Position numbers and translations under genes: made by a program
Source: CAZCFB01 sp964511535
GTDB lineage: Bacteria > Myxococcota_A > Polyangia > GCA-2747355 > CAZCFB01
NCBI GenBank assembly: GCA_964511535.1
Contig: CAZEFW010000203.1
Location: 1 to 12,820, forward strand
DNA: 12,820 nucleotides
Reading direction: 5' to 3'
Notes under the pieces: model-generated
Seen by the model: only the letters and a program-made list of their open reading frames with translations
What the model was told of the DNA's origin: nothing
The model's database searches: none
In this document: piece after piece, positions 6,705 to 12,768 of the stretch
Position numbering within the stretch: the stretch's first letter is position 1
Layout: every line of letters starts with the position of its first letter

Positions 6705-7154
6705 CTAGCCGAAGACCTTGAACTTGCAGTCCTTGCCCGGCACCTTGGTGGAGTTCATCTGCTGCACATGGGCGAACCACTGGCCCGGCTTGAGCGCCGC
6801 CGAGCCCTTGTCCGGGTAGAGCACCGCCAACGGGGAGTTCTGGGAATCCTTCCTGGTGGCGGTGGACCCATGGTCGGGGCAGGTCCCCATGCAGATGGCC
6901 AGTTCCAGCTTGAAGTCACGCTCCTCCCACTCCAGCACGGTGATGATCTTCTTGACCCCCGTGGGCAGGTCCCAGTGGTAGCGCAGGTGCTGGTCCACGT
7001 ACCCGGTGGGCGGCACGATGATCTCCGCGCTGCTGCCCGCCTTCCAGGCGATGGCGCTGCCCTTTGTTCAGCACCACCACCGGCGTCCCGGAGCTGCAAA
7101 AAGCAGGAAGATCGATATTAAAGTGATTCCATGGAATTTACCGTAAGTCGTCAT
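6705..7154 (-). CDS. Small exported PPC-like protein, frame interrupted by one in-frame TGA
   Basis: A well-supported start, ATG 7154 with AGAGGG eight bases upstream, opens a signal-peptide-like stretch (MTTYGKFHGITLISIFLLF). After 28 codons the frame meets TGA at 7070-7068, then stays open in the same frame to TAG at 6705. The downstream 120 residues form an all-beta-looking domain with YHWDLPTGVKKIITVLEW, GTCPDHGS and PGQWFAHVQQM, reminiscent of bacterial pre-peptidase C-terminal (PPC) domains; this is a resemblance only. Between an A5 run (7098-7102) and a T3 run (7063-7065), another frame gives more natural, GC3-rich codons (CSSGTPVVVLN). Two compensating one-base indels would restore a lipoprotein-like LLFCSSG signal. 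The alternative is that TGA encodes selenocysteine. Two minus-strand initiations are possible: 7154, or a shorter product from GTG 7016. It is probably a secreted or lipid-anchored protein of unknown function. Confidence 0.6.
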
Positions 7155-7162
7155 AACTTAAT

Positions 7163-7170
7163 CCCTCTTT
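7163..7170 (-). promoter_or_regulatory. Strong ribosome binding site of the interrupted PPC-like gene
   Basis: AAAGAGGG on the minus strand lies eight bases upstream of the ATG at 7154. It ties the signal-peptide segment to the downstream domain and argues that the true start is 7154 rather than the internal GTG at 7016. Confidence 0.6.
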
Positions 7171-7238
7171 GCAGGGGCCCGTCCAATAGTCGCAACACTC
7201 CGGGAAAGCATGCGGAGTTTGTTAATCGTCAAGAGGTT

Positions 7239-7266
7239 TTGATGGGGGAATCGGGGTTGGTATGCT
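7239..7266 (+). promoter_or_regulatory. Putative sigma70-type promoter of the HAD gene
   Basis: TTGATG (7239-7244) and TATGCT (7261-7266) are separated by 16 bases, each matching four of six consensus positions. The -10 box ends seven bases before the ATG at 7274, so the transcript would start at or next to the start codon (leaderless mRNA). The earlier ATG at 7262 lies inside this -10 box. Confidence 0.4.
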
Positions 7267-7273
7267 GTGGGCC

Positions 7274-7945
7274 ATGCGAACCTGGGTGCTGGACCTGGAC
7301 GGGACTTTGCTCCACCTGCCGGTGGAGATTCAACGCGTGCGCCAGAGCCTGGCCGAGCTGTTCCAGGCCGCTGGTGTGGCGGCGCAGCTGCGGCCGCTGC
7401 TGCCAGGAATAGAGCGCGCGGCCCGGGATGCCAGCGGCGGCGATGCCAACAGGGAGCATCAGCTCAGGCTGGATGCCTACCAGGAGATCGAGCGCTTCGA
7501 ACTGGATGCAGCCGCTGGATCCGAGGCCTGCCCGGGCGCGCGAGGCTTCCTCGAGGCGCTGGCCCATGACCCGGTCCTCATCGTGACCAACAACGGCGGC
7601 CAGGCGGCCCGCGCGGCGCTCGAGCATTGCGGGCTGAGGCCGGGAGACCTTCGCGCGGTGGTGGGCCGCGAGCCGACCCGACCGGCCAAGCCGAGCCCCG
7701 AGCCGATGCTGCGCGCGCTGGAGCGCCTGCCCGGCGATCCCACGGAGGTGATCTGCGTGGGCGATCGCCCGGCAGACATGGCCATGGCAGCGGCAGCCCG
7801 GCCCGAGGTCGAGGCGGCCGGCGGAACGGTCCGGGCCGTGGGCGTGGTGGGCAGGCTGGAGGGAGAGGCGGAGATGCGGGCGGCCGGCGCCGAGGCGGTG
7901 CTGCCCGACCTGGACGCCGTGCTGCGCTACTTGCAGGTGACGTAG
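7274..7945 (+). CDS. HAD-superfamily hydrolase, phosphoglycolate-phosphatase-like
   Basis: This is a cytosolic phosphatase-type HAD protein of 223 residues. Motif I is DLDGT with nucleophile Asp7 and acid/base Asp9, almost at the N-terminus. A helical cap (about 15-90) follows. Motif II is the Thr105 of IVTNN, motif III the Lys139 of AKPSP, and motif IV GDRPAD with acidic residues Asp164 and Asp168. All four motifs are intact, so Mg-dependent phosphoester hydrolysis is expected; the substrate cannot be assigned. An in-frame ATG at 7262 would add four residues, but 7274 places motif I as usual and lies just downstream of the putative promoter. The last 19 bases overlap the end of the convergent metalloprotease gene. 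A phosphatase of small metabolites such as phosphoglycolate is the usual annotation of this group. Confidence 0.92.
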   Translation: MRTWVLDLDGTLLHLPVEIQRVRQSLAELFQAAGVAAQLRPLLPGIERAARDASGGDANREHQLRLDAYQEIERFELDAAAGSEACPGARGFLEALAHDPVLIVTNNGGQAARAALEHCGLRPGDLRAVVGREPTRPAKPSPEPMLRALERLPGDPTEVICVGDRPADMAMAAAARPEVEAAGGTVRAVGVVGRLEGEAEMRAAGAEAVLPDLDAVLRYLQVT

Positions 7946-9585
7946 TTGTCGGTGGTGTTGGTCTTGGTGGGGCTCTGGGTCACGCTCAGCGACGAGACAT
8001 GGCCCGCCTGGGCCCCGTTGTTGATGAACTGGTAGATCAGGTCGCCCTTGGTCAGGCACTTGCCCGAGAGCACCAGCTTGTAGCCCCCCTTGCCGTCGTC
8101 GCCGCCCTTGAGCACCTGGTCGTAGTCCTGCGCGGACAGGGTGCCGCTCTTGAAGGTGTAGGTGATGGGCTGGCCGCCCCGCTTGAGCGCCACCGAGACA
8201 TCGCCCTTGGTGCCGCCCACGCCCATCATGCCGCCGCTCTCGGGCCGGTAGGTGATGGTGAGCTCCTTGGTGGTGTCGAGCACCTTGATCCGATACTGCA
8301 GGTACCCCGGGATCCAGCCCAGGCCCGCGTAGGCCGTCACGCCGCTGGAGGTGCCGGGGTAGCCGGGCCCCCGGCGGGATCCGGTGAGGTCCTTGTGGGT
8401 GCGGACGCGCACGCAGCCGAGGAAGCCGCGGTCCACGAAGATCTTCTTCACGGCGTCATGCTTGGTGGGCGCCAGCTTCTTGACCTCGTCCAGGATGGCC
8501 GCGGAGGCCTCGTCGAAGTTGGTGCTCATGGTGAAGGTGATGGCCGCCTTCCAGATCGCCTTGTCGAGGATGTCCTTGCCCAACACGCCCCGCGCGGCCC
8601 ACAGCGCGGCGCTGGCCACCTCGCCGTCCACATGCTCCTCGCCCACGATGTGGTCCGGACACTTGACGTTGCGGGTCAGGTCCCGGGCCGAGTTGCCCAG
8701 GGCGTACTCCCCCATCTTTGAGTTGCCCGTGAAGGAGCAGGGCATGTAGTCGGCCATGGCCTCGTTGAGCCCCTTGGGCGTGGGGTCCACGCCGTACTTG
8801 TCCGCCGCCGGGCGCCACAGGGCGTTGCCGATGGCGTAGTGGGTGTACTCGTGATAGATGACGCCCGCGTCCCAGGCGAAGTTGGCGTACGGCGACATCA
8901 GGTTGTTGTAGCCGAAGACGATCCCGTCCTTGCCCTTGAGCAGGTCCACGCCGAACTGCTTGAGCAGGCTCGACGACGACTTGGGGATGAAGGCGGCGTT
9001 GGGCAGGCCGACCCAGCCGGGCAGGATGTTCGCCTTGCCCTGCAGGTTCACGATGGCCAGCAGGGACTGCTTGTCCAGGTGCGACAGGGCGAAGGTCTTG
9101 CTCAGGTGGTCGTGGAAGGTGTTGACGTGGTGGTACATCATCACCTCGGCGAAGGCGTCCTTGCCCGAGATGTCCGACGACGGCGGCTTGTGCGCCAGGT
9201 AGGTCCCGTCCTTGTCGGGCACGGCGATCTGCTTCTGGGTGCAGATGATGCCGGAGATCTTCATGCCGCCCAGGTCGAGGTTGATCTTCTGGCCCTTCTC
9301 GTCCTGGATGCAGTTCCAGGCGTTGACGTACTTGCCGGTGAGCTTGCCCGCGGGGTCGGTGATGTTGGTCAACTTGACCTGCGTGGTCTTGCGGTTCTCG
9401 GCGGTGGGGCTCCACTTGAACACGCTGGCCCAGGGCCCGGTGAGCGCGGCGTCGGGACCGGTGCCGTTGTCGGGGAAGCCTCCGTCCCACACGGTCAGCG
9501 GCCCGTCCGGGAGGAGGTCCGCGGGGTCGTCACTACAGGACAGGGCGAGGGACAGGGACAGGCACAGGATGGTGAGCCGCCTCAT
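7927..9585 (-). CDS. Lipoprotein zinc metalloprotease, M4/M36 (fungalysin/thermolysin-like) catalytic chain
   Basis: This 552-residue exported protease lacks its own propeptide. The N-terminus MRRLTILCLSLSLALSC is a lipoprotein signal with lipobox ALSC (Cys17), followed by an Asp/Gly/Pro-rich spacer (18-47). The catalytic domain (about 60-395) has YHHVNTFHDHL (151-161), typical of fungalysin-like enzymes. The zinc motif HEYTH (245-249) is followed by GLNEAMADY with third ligand Glu275. EEHVDGEVASAALW (316-329) probably carries the His equivalent to the transition-state His of thermolysin (His318). A C-terminal beta-rich domain (about 400-552) may bind substrate or surface. With Ser after Cys17, an outer-membrane or surface location is likely. 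The gene starts inside the stop of the FTP-propeptide gene (ATGA, 9582-9585), so expression is coupled. M36 is favoured over M4, but exact family needs a profile search. Confidence 0.92.
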   Translation of the reverse strand: MRRLTILCLSLSLALSCSDDPADLLPDGPLTVWDGGFPDNGTGPDAALTGPWASVFKWSPTAENRKTTQVKLTNITDPAGKLTGKYVNAWNCIQDEKGQKINLDLGGMKISGIICTQKQIAVPDKDGTYLAHKPPSSDISGKDAFAEVMMYHHVNTFHDHLSKTFALSHLDKQSLLAIVNLQGKANILPGWVGLPNAAFIPKSSSSLLKQFGVDLLKGKDGIVFGYNNLMSPYANFAWDAGVIYHEYTHYAIGNALWRPAADKYGVDPTPKGLNEAMADYMPCSFTGNSKMGEYALGNSARDLTRNVKCPDHIVGEEHVDGEVASAALWAARGVLGKDILDKAIWKAAITFTMSTNFDEASAAILDEVKKLAPTKHDAVKKIFVDRGFLGCVRVRTHKDLTGSRRGPGYPGTSSGVTAYAGLGWIPGYLQYRIKVLDTTKELTITYRPESGGMMGVGGTKGDVSVALKRGGQPITYTFKSGTLSAQDYDQVLKGGDDGKGGYKLVLSGKCLTKGDLIYQFINNGAQAGHVSSLSVTQSPTKTNTTDNYVTCK

Positions 9586-10295
9586 GGGCGCACCCCCTTG
9601 CCGTGGTGGTGGCCGTCAACGATCATGCCCGGCCGCCAGCCCATGGGCGCGCCGGTCACGGCGTCCACCAGGTGGATCCGCCCCAGCATGTCCAGGTAGA
9701 GGGGCAGGGTGACCTTGTACACCGGCCGCGGGGTGCGGCCCGGGATCACCATCAGGGTGGGGCGCAGCCCGCTCAGCTCCGCCGGCACAGCCGCTGGCCC
9801 CTTCATGCCAGCCAGCCGCCCGAGGGCGATGGCGAGGGCCGCCCGGCCGTCGATCTTCACCTTGGGCACCGCGGCCCCCAGCGTCTTCAGCTCGCTGTGC
9901 ACGGCGGTGACCCGGCCGCGCTCGTCCATGGCCACGGTGAGCTCGCCGCCGTCCACAGGTACCCCCGCCGGGGTCACCTGCGTCATGCGCACCACGGTCA
10001 CGCCAGCCGCCGCGCGCTCCTCGGCCACGCGCAGCTGAGCCGCTGGCAGGAATATCTCGGGGTGGCGAGAGACGAACCCCGTGGCCCTGGCCCGGGCCGT
10101 CTTGCCGGTGGTTGCCACGGACAGCCCGCGGATCACCGCCGGCCGGTCGCTATCCGCGCGCCACCGGACCGTGACGTCGGGACCCAGCCGCTTGAGCGCC
10201 GCCACCGCAGCGGGAGGCCCGGGCGGAGTCGCCGCAGCCACGCCGCCCACCAGCACTGCCCCCAGCGCCGCTGTCCATATCAAGGTCCTTCGCAT
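9582..10295 (-). CDS. Stand-alone exported FTP-type protease propeptide (putative trans-acting inhibitor/chaperone)
   Basis: The 237-residue protein has a Sec signal peptide (MRRTLIWTAALGAVLVGGVAA, about 1-21) and resembles the propeptide of thermolysin/fungalysin proteases (FTP plus PepSY-like half). It includes RHPEIFLPAAQLRVAEERAA (about 78-97), VTVVRMTQVTPAGVPVDGGEL (about 99-119), AMDERGRVTAVHSEL and the terminal LVDAVTGAPMGW. In most family members this segment is the N-terminal part of the protease itself. Here it ends with its own stop, and the catalytic chain follows with an ATGA overlap and its own lipoprotein signal. This is a genuine gene split, not a frameshift. Known role of such propeptides: folding and inhibition of the protease. 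Inference: it does so in trans in the periplasm. Start chosen is ATG 10295, with AGGAG five bases upstream; an upstream ATG (10340) would put 15 non-signal residues in front. Confidence 0.88.
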   Translation of the reverse strand: MRRTLIWTAALGAVLVGGVAAATPPGPPAAVAALKRLGPDVTVRWRADSDRPAVIRGLSVATTGKTARARATGFVSRHPEIFLPAAQLRVAEERAAAGVTVVRMTQVTPAGVPVDGGELTVAMDERGRVTAVHSELKTLGAAVPKVKIDGRAALAIALGRLAGMKGPAAVPAELSGLRPTLMVIPGRTPRPVYKVTLPLYLDMLGRIHLVDAVTGAPMGWRPGMIVDGHHHGKGVRP

Positions 10296-10300
10296 GTCAT

Positions 10301-10305
10301 CTCCT
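10301..10305 (-). promoter_or_regulatory. Ribosome binding site deciding the propeptide gene start
   Basis: AGGAG on the minus strand is five bases upstream of ATG 10295, which begins a perfect signal peptide. This selects 10295 over the in-frame ATG at 10340, which lies inside the preceding membrane-protein gene. Confidence 0.75.
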
Positions 10306-10323
10306 GGGAAAATTTGCCCGAGT

Positions 10324-10893
10324 CTACCGCTGGAAAACATGACGGTACAACGCCCCGGCGCCCCAGGCCACGCCGGCGAGGCCCACCAGCCCGATGAGGG
10401 TCCAGTGGTTGAGCCGCATGCCGACCAGCGCCCACAGGGGTCCGAGGGCGTACAGGCCGGCGGTGACCGCCAGGGCCGCGCCCACAGCCCGGCCCAGCTT
10501 GCGTTTGCCCTCGGCGGACGGCGGGTCCATGGCCTCTGACAGCTCGGCTGCCCCCCAGAGCAGCGCCGCGGCGCCCCAGACCACGGACGAGCTGGCCAGG
10601 GCCAGGCGGCCGAACTGGATGGTCACCGCAGCGACGGGGTCCCGGTTGAGCTCGGCCAGCAGGCTCTCGCGCGCCACCACGGCCCCGGCCGCCGAGCCCA
10701 GGGCCGCCCACATGCGCCACCTACCGCTCCCCAGCAGCCGGCGCAGGATCAGGCCGCAGGCCAGGCACAGCGCGAGCCCGCACGCGGCGCCGGTGCCCAC
10801 CAGCGCATAGATCCAGTGCGGCGCTTCGAGGAAGCGCGCGCCCGCCAGGCAAGCCAGGGCCAGCGCCAGAGCGAGCGCCAGGCAGGCGGCCAT
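10324..10893 (-). CDS. Hypothetical six-helix integral membrane protein
   Basis: This 189-residue protein, rich in Ala, Leu and Gly, is not recognised as any family. Hydropathy read by eye suggests six helices near residues 1-18, 28-51, 60-77, 92-116, 135-156 and 163-183. Short polar loops include RDPVAA (about 84-89) and a charged loop PPSAEGKRKLGR (about 122-133). A conserved-looking pair WIYALVG and HWTLIGLVG could reflect an internal repeat. There is no obvious catalytic motif. It lies nine bases after the amidotransferase-fold gene and 28 bases before the propeptide gene, in one operon. That suggests it works with the exported protease pair or with the amidotransferase-fold protein, for example as a membrane anchor or small transport component (inference). 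Reading frame and membrane nature are secure; function is not. Confidence 0.75.
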   Translation of the reverse strand: MAACLALALALALACLAGARFLEAPHWIYALVGTGAACGLALCLACGLILRRLLGSGRWRMWAALGSAAGAVVARESLLAELNRDPVAAVTIQFGRLALASSSVVWGAAALLWGAAELSEAMDPPSAEGKRKLGRAVGAALAVTAGLYALGPLWALVGMRLNHWTLIGLVGLAGVAWGAGALYRHVFQR

Positions 10894-10902
10894 GGGAGCC
10901 GT

Positions 10903-11715
10903 CTACTCCGCGGCGACCGACTGGATCTCGAGCCGGGTGTCCACCGCCACCACGGTCCCGTCCTCCACGGTCTCCCACCCGGGGCCGGCCGGGGTCTCGC
11001 CGGCCACCAGCACCACGGTCTTGAGGTGGGGCCGCTCCACGGTGCGCCCCGTCTCGTCCGGACAGGAGTAAGCCCCCTGTCGCCGGATGCTGAGCGGCTC
11101 ACCATGGCGCGCGGCCAGGATGAACTGGCCGTTGCTCACCATGCAGCTGCCGATATTGGGAGCGTCCCCGCCGCCGGCCGCCTCGTCGAGCATCCGGCCC
11201 AGGTAACTGTACGTGGCGAGCAGAGACTTGCCCGCCTCCACCGGCGGCACGCGGGGGTCGTCCAGCTTTCCCGTGTCGTTGATGAAGGAGAGGAACAGGT
11301 GAAAGATATGCTCGCTGTCGGTCTTTCCGCGGATGTTGCGCTTGATGTGGTCCGGCAGCGCCCGCAGCAGGCTCTCCTTCACCGCGTCGAAATTGCTCAC
11401 GGTGCCCACGTGACAGAAAGTCCAGTTTCGGAACCTGAAGGGGTGGGTGTTCTCGGTCCGTTGGCCGCCCACGGTGGGACAACGAATATGGCCCAAAACC
11501 AGGTTGGAGCGCAGGTTCGCGGCCATCTCGGTGAAATCCATGGGCCCGGGGAATGGCTTGGGCTGCTTGCGCAGCAGCGGCTGGCCCACCTGGTAGCAGG
11601 CGAGCCCCCAGCCGTTAGGCGCACCCTCCTCGAGAGTCAGGGCGCGCTCGAAAGGCCCCAGCGCACAGTGCGTAAGGGCCGCGTCGTTTGAAATGAAGCC
11701 GAAGCAGAAGCTCAT
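10903..11715 (-). CDS. Class II glutamine amidotransferase-fold (Ntn-hydrolase) protein with altered active site
   Basis: The 270-residue protein follows the YafJ/EgtC-type pattern of class II amidotransferases, which release ammonia from glutamine or act as Ntn amidohydrolases. Matches are FGFISND (5-11), NGWGLACY (34-41), GHIRCPTVGG (75-84), ENTHPF (88-93), WTFCHVGTVSNF (98-109) and KTDSEHIFHLFLS (131-143). Two catalytic hallmarks differ. The N-terminal nucleophile Cys2 of the family (MCxLFGF) is Ser2 here, with the nearest Cys at 4. The oxyanion-hole Asn of HNG is Val103. The start is well supported by AGGAG ten bases upstream of ATG 11715, so the missing Cys2 is not a start-site error. 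It may use Ser2, as other Ntn hydrolases do, or be non-catalytic. It is the first gene of the operon leading to the membrane protein and protease pair. Confidence 0.88.
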   Translation of the reverse strand: MSFCFGFISNDAALTHCALGPFERALTLEEGAPNGWGLACYQVGQPLLRKQPKPFPGPMDFTEMAANLRSNLVLGHIRCPTVGGQRTENTHPFRFRNWTFCHVGTVSNFDAVKESLLRALPDHIKRNIRGKTDSEHIFHLFLSFINDTGKLDDPRVPPVEAGKSLLATYSYLGRMLDEAAGGGDAPNIGSCMVSNGQFILAARHGEPLSIRRQGAYSCPDETGRTVERPHLKTVVLVAGETPAGPGWETVEDGTVVAVDTRLEIQSVAAE

Positions 11716-11725
11716 GCTGGTTAAA

Positions 11726-11730
11726 CTCCT
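11726..11730 (-). promoter_or_regulatory. Ribosome binding site fixing the amidotransferase-fold start
   Basis: AGGAG on the minus strand lies ten bases before the ATG at 11715. It matters because it shows the N-terminal residue after Met is Ser rather than the family's Cys. Confidence 0.65.
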
Positions 11731-11745
11731 GTAGCCCCCCTCTTT

Positions 11746-11751
11746 ATTCTA
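11746..11751 (-). promoter_or_regulatory. Possible -10 element of the four-gene operon
   Basis: TAGAAT on the minus strand matches five of six -10 positions and lies 30 bases upstream of ATG 11715. No good -35 box is found 16-18 bases further upstream, so the promoter may be activator-dependent or use another sigma factor. Confidence 0.3.
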
Positions 11752-11776
11752 CCCTTGCGGGGTCGGCTTTGTTGCG

Positions 11777-11806
11777 TTGAATAGTCTCGCCTGCCTATCG
11801 TATTAG
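11777..11806 (+). promoter_or_regulatory. Possible sigma70-type promoter of the secreted Pro-rich protein gene
   Basis: TTGAAT (11777-11782) and TATTAG (11801-11806) are separated by 18 bases, each with four matches to consensus. They lie about 44 bases upstream of ATG 11850, in the 134-base divergent intergenic region. Confidence 0.35.
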
Positions 11807-11836
11807 CATTGATGAGGTACAGACGCTGAACAACCT

Positions 11837-11842
11837 GAGGTG
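11837..11842 (+). promoter_or_regulatory. Ribosome binding site of the secreted Pro-rich protein gene
   Basis: GAGGTG is seven bases upstream of ATG 11850, a near-ideal signal and spacing for this start. Confidence 0.65.
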
Positions 11843-11849
11843 AACCGAA

Positions 11850-12635
11850 ATGAAACATAAATATCGGGTCCTGTCACTCGTGACTGCGGCCGCCTGCCTG
11901 TTGCTTTCTCCGGCTGCCGGAGCATCTGGATACGTGTTCCTCAACGGGGTGCCGGTCACGGGTATGAAGAACCAGAAATTCGAGGGTTGCACCGTGGTCT
12001 TCGATGCCAGCGGCAATGTCCAGATCTCCGCGCCGGGCATCAAGATCAAGGCTGTCCCCCAGGCTGGCGCGGCCAGGGCGCCCCAGCCGCCGCCCCCGGC
12101 CCAGCCAACGGTGCGGGCGCCGGTGGCACCCCCGCGGCCGGCCGTCATCGCGCCACCGACGCCGACCCAGCCGGTGACCATGACCCCATCCGCGCCGCCG
12201 CCGCGCCCGGTGGTCAAGCCGAAGCCCAAGCCGGCGCCCAAGCCGGAGCCGCCTGAGCCGGTCCGCACGGGCCCGCTGACTCAGCGGTACTTCCTGGTGG
12301 CCATCCCCACCACCAAGGGCGTCGCCCAGTACGACGTGGACGTCTATATCAACAAGCGCCACGCGAAGAAGGTGCGCAACCGGGTACACCAGCTCACCTT
12401 CGAGGTGACCAAGTGGCTCAAGTGGGGCCCCAACGAGGTCCAGTTCGCCGCCACAAAGAACCTGGACGGCAAACAGCGCATCTCCAGCTCTGCCGCGGAT
12501 TTCATGCGCATCGTCATCGGCCCGGGCGTCAAGGGCGGCGGGACGGTGAAGCTCGACGAGATCCTCGCCGACTTCCGCGCGCCGGCCAGCAAGATGGGCA
12601 ACTTCGGCAACACCCAGACCATCAAGCTCAAGTAG
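11850..12635 (+). CDS. Secreted/periplasmic Pro-Lys-rich envelope protein of unknown function
   Basis: The 261-residue protein starts with a clear Sec signal peptide (MKHKYRVLSLVTAAACLLLS, cleavage near ASG at 25-27). A short N-terminal domain (about 27-68) reads YVFLNGVPVTGMKNQKFEGC and VVFDASGNVQISAPGIKIK, a two-part beta pattern with one Cys. Next comes an extended Pro/Ala/Lys linker (about 72-140), ending in KPKPKPAPKPEPPEP, like the periplasm-spanning stretch of TonB. The C-terminal domain (about 145-261) looks all-beta, with VDVYINKRHAKKV and WGPNEVQFAATKN. There is no lipobox or membrane helix after the signal, so it is either free in the periplasm or exported further. It is divergent from the protease operon, and could share its regulation. 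I do not recognise a family; TonB-like or PEGA-like labels would be guesses. Start and reading frame are secure. Confidence 0.85.
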   Translation: MKHKYRVLSLVTAAACLLLSPAAGASGYVFLNGVPVTGMKNQKFEGCTVVFDASGNVQISAPGIKIKAVPQAGAARAPQPPPPAQPTVRAPVAPPRPAVIAPPTPTQPVTMTPSAPPPRPVVKPKPKPAPKPEPPEPVRTGPLTQRYFLVAIPTTKGVAQYDVDVYINKRHAKKVRNRVHQLTFEVTKWLKWGPNEVQFAATKNLDGKQRISSSAADFMRIVIGPGVKGGGTVKLDEILADFRAPASKMGNFGNTQTIKLK

Positions 12636-12647
12636 ACCCAAACATCA

Positions 12648-12699
12648 CCAATAAAAACGTAAACGTGGACGCAAGCGTGGACGTTGACCCAAACCAAAA
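12648..12699. repeat. Degenerate period-6 low-complexity tract
   Basis: From about 12654, successive hexamers read AAAACG, TAAACG, TGGACG, CAAGCG, TGGACG, TTGACC, CAAACC, AAAACC. This is a period-6 pattern with drifting composition just downstream of the last gene. It is less GC-rich than the surroundings. No ORF of its own was accepted here. Confidence 0.5.
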
Positions 12700-12768
12700 C
12701 CCGCCCGAATCCATCCCACAGGCAGTCCAGAGTCCCTGAATCCAGCCCGGACCAGATCCGCCCCAGGT

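Noticed and set aside
6755..7099. 114-codon minus-strand frame overlapping the PPC-like gene
   Set aside because: Arg/Ser/Pro-rich shadow frame. The 6705 frame has beta-domain-like sequence, a signal peptide and a ribosome binding site.
7262..7273. Earlier ATG (7262) for the HAD gene
   Set aside because: It lies inside the putative -10 box and adds only four residues before motif I. It cannot be excluded if the promoter is elsewhere.
7627..8721. 364-codon plus-strand open frame covering parts of the HAD and protease genes
   Set aside because: It runs through two genes with clear catalytic motifs in other frames and has low-complexity Gly/Arg/Ala/Val composition.
9582..9585. Split protease as a sequencing frameshift of a single fused gene
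   Set aside because: The second gene begins with its own complete lipoprotein signal peptide, so the two ORFs are not fragments of one chain.
10296..10340. Upstream ATG (10340) for the propeptide gene
   Set aside because: It would bury the signal peptide behind 15 polar residues; ATG 10295 has an AGGAG site and starts the signal peptide directly.
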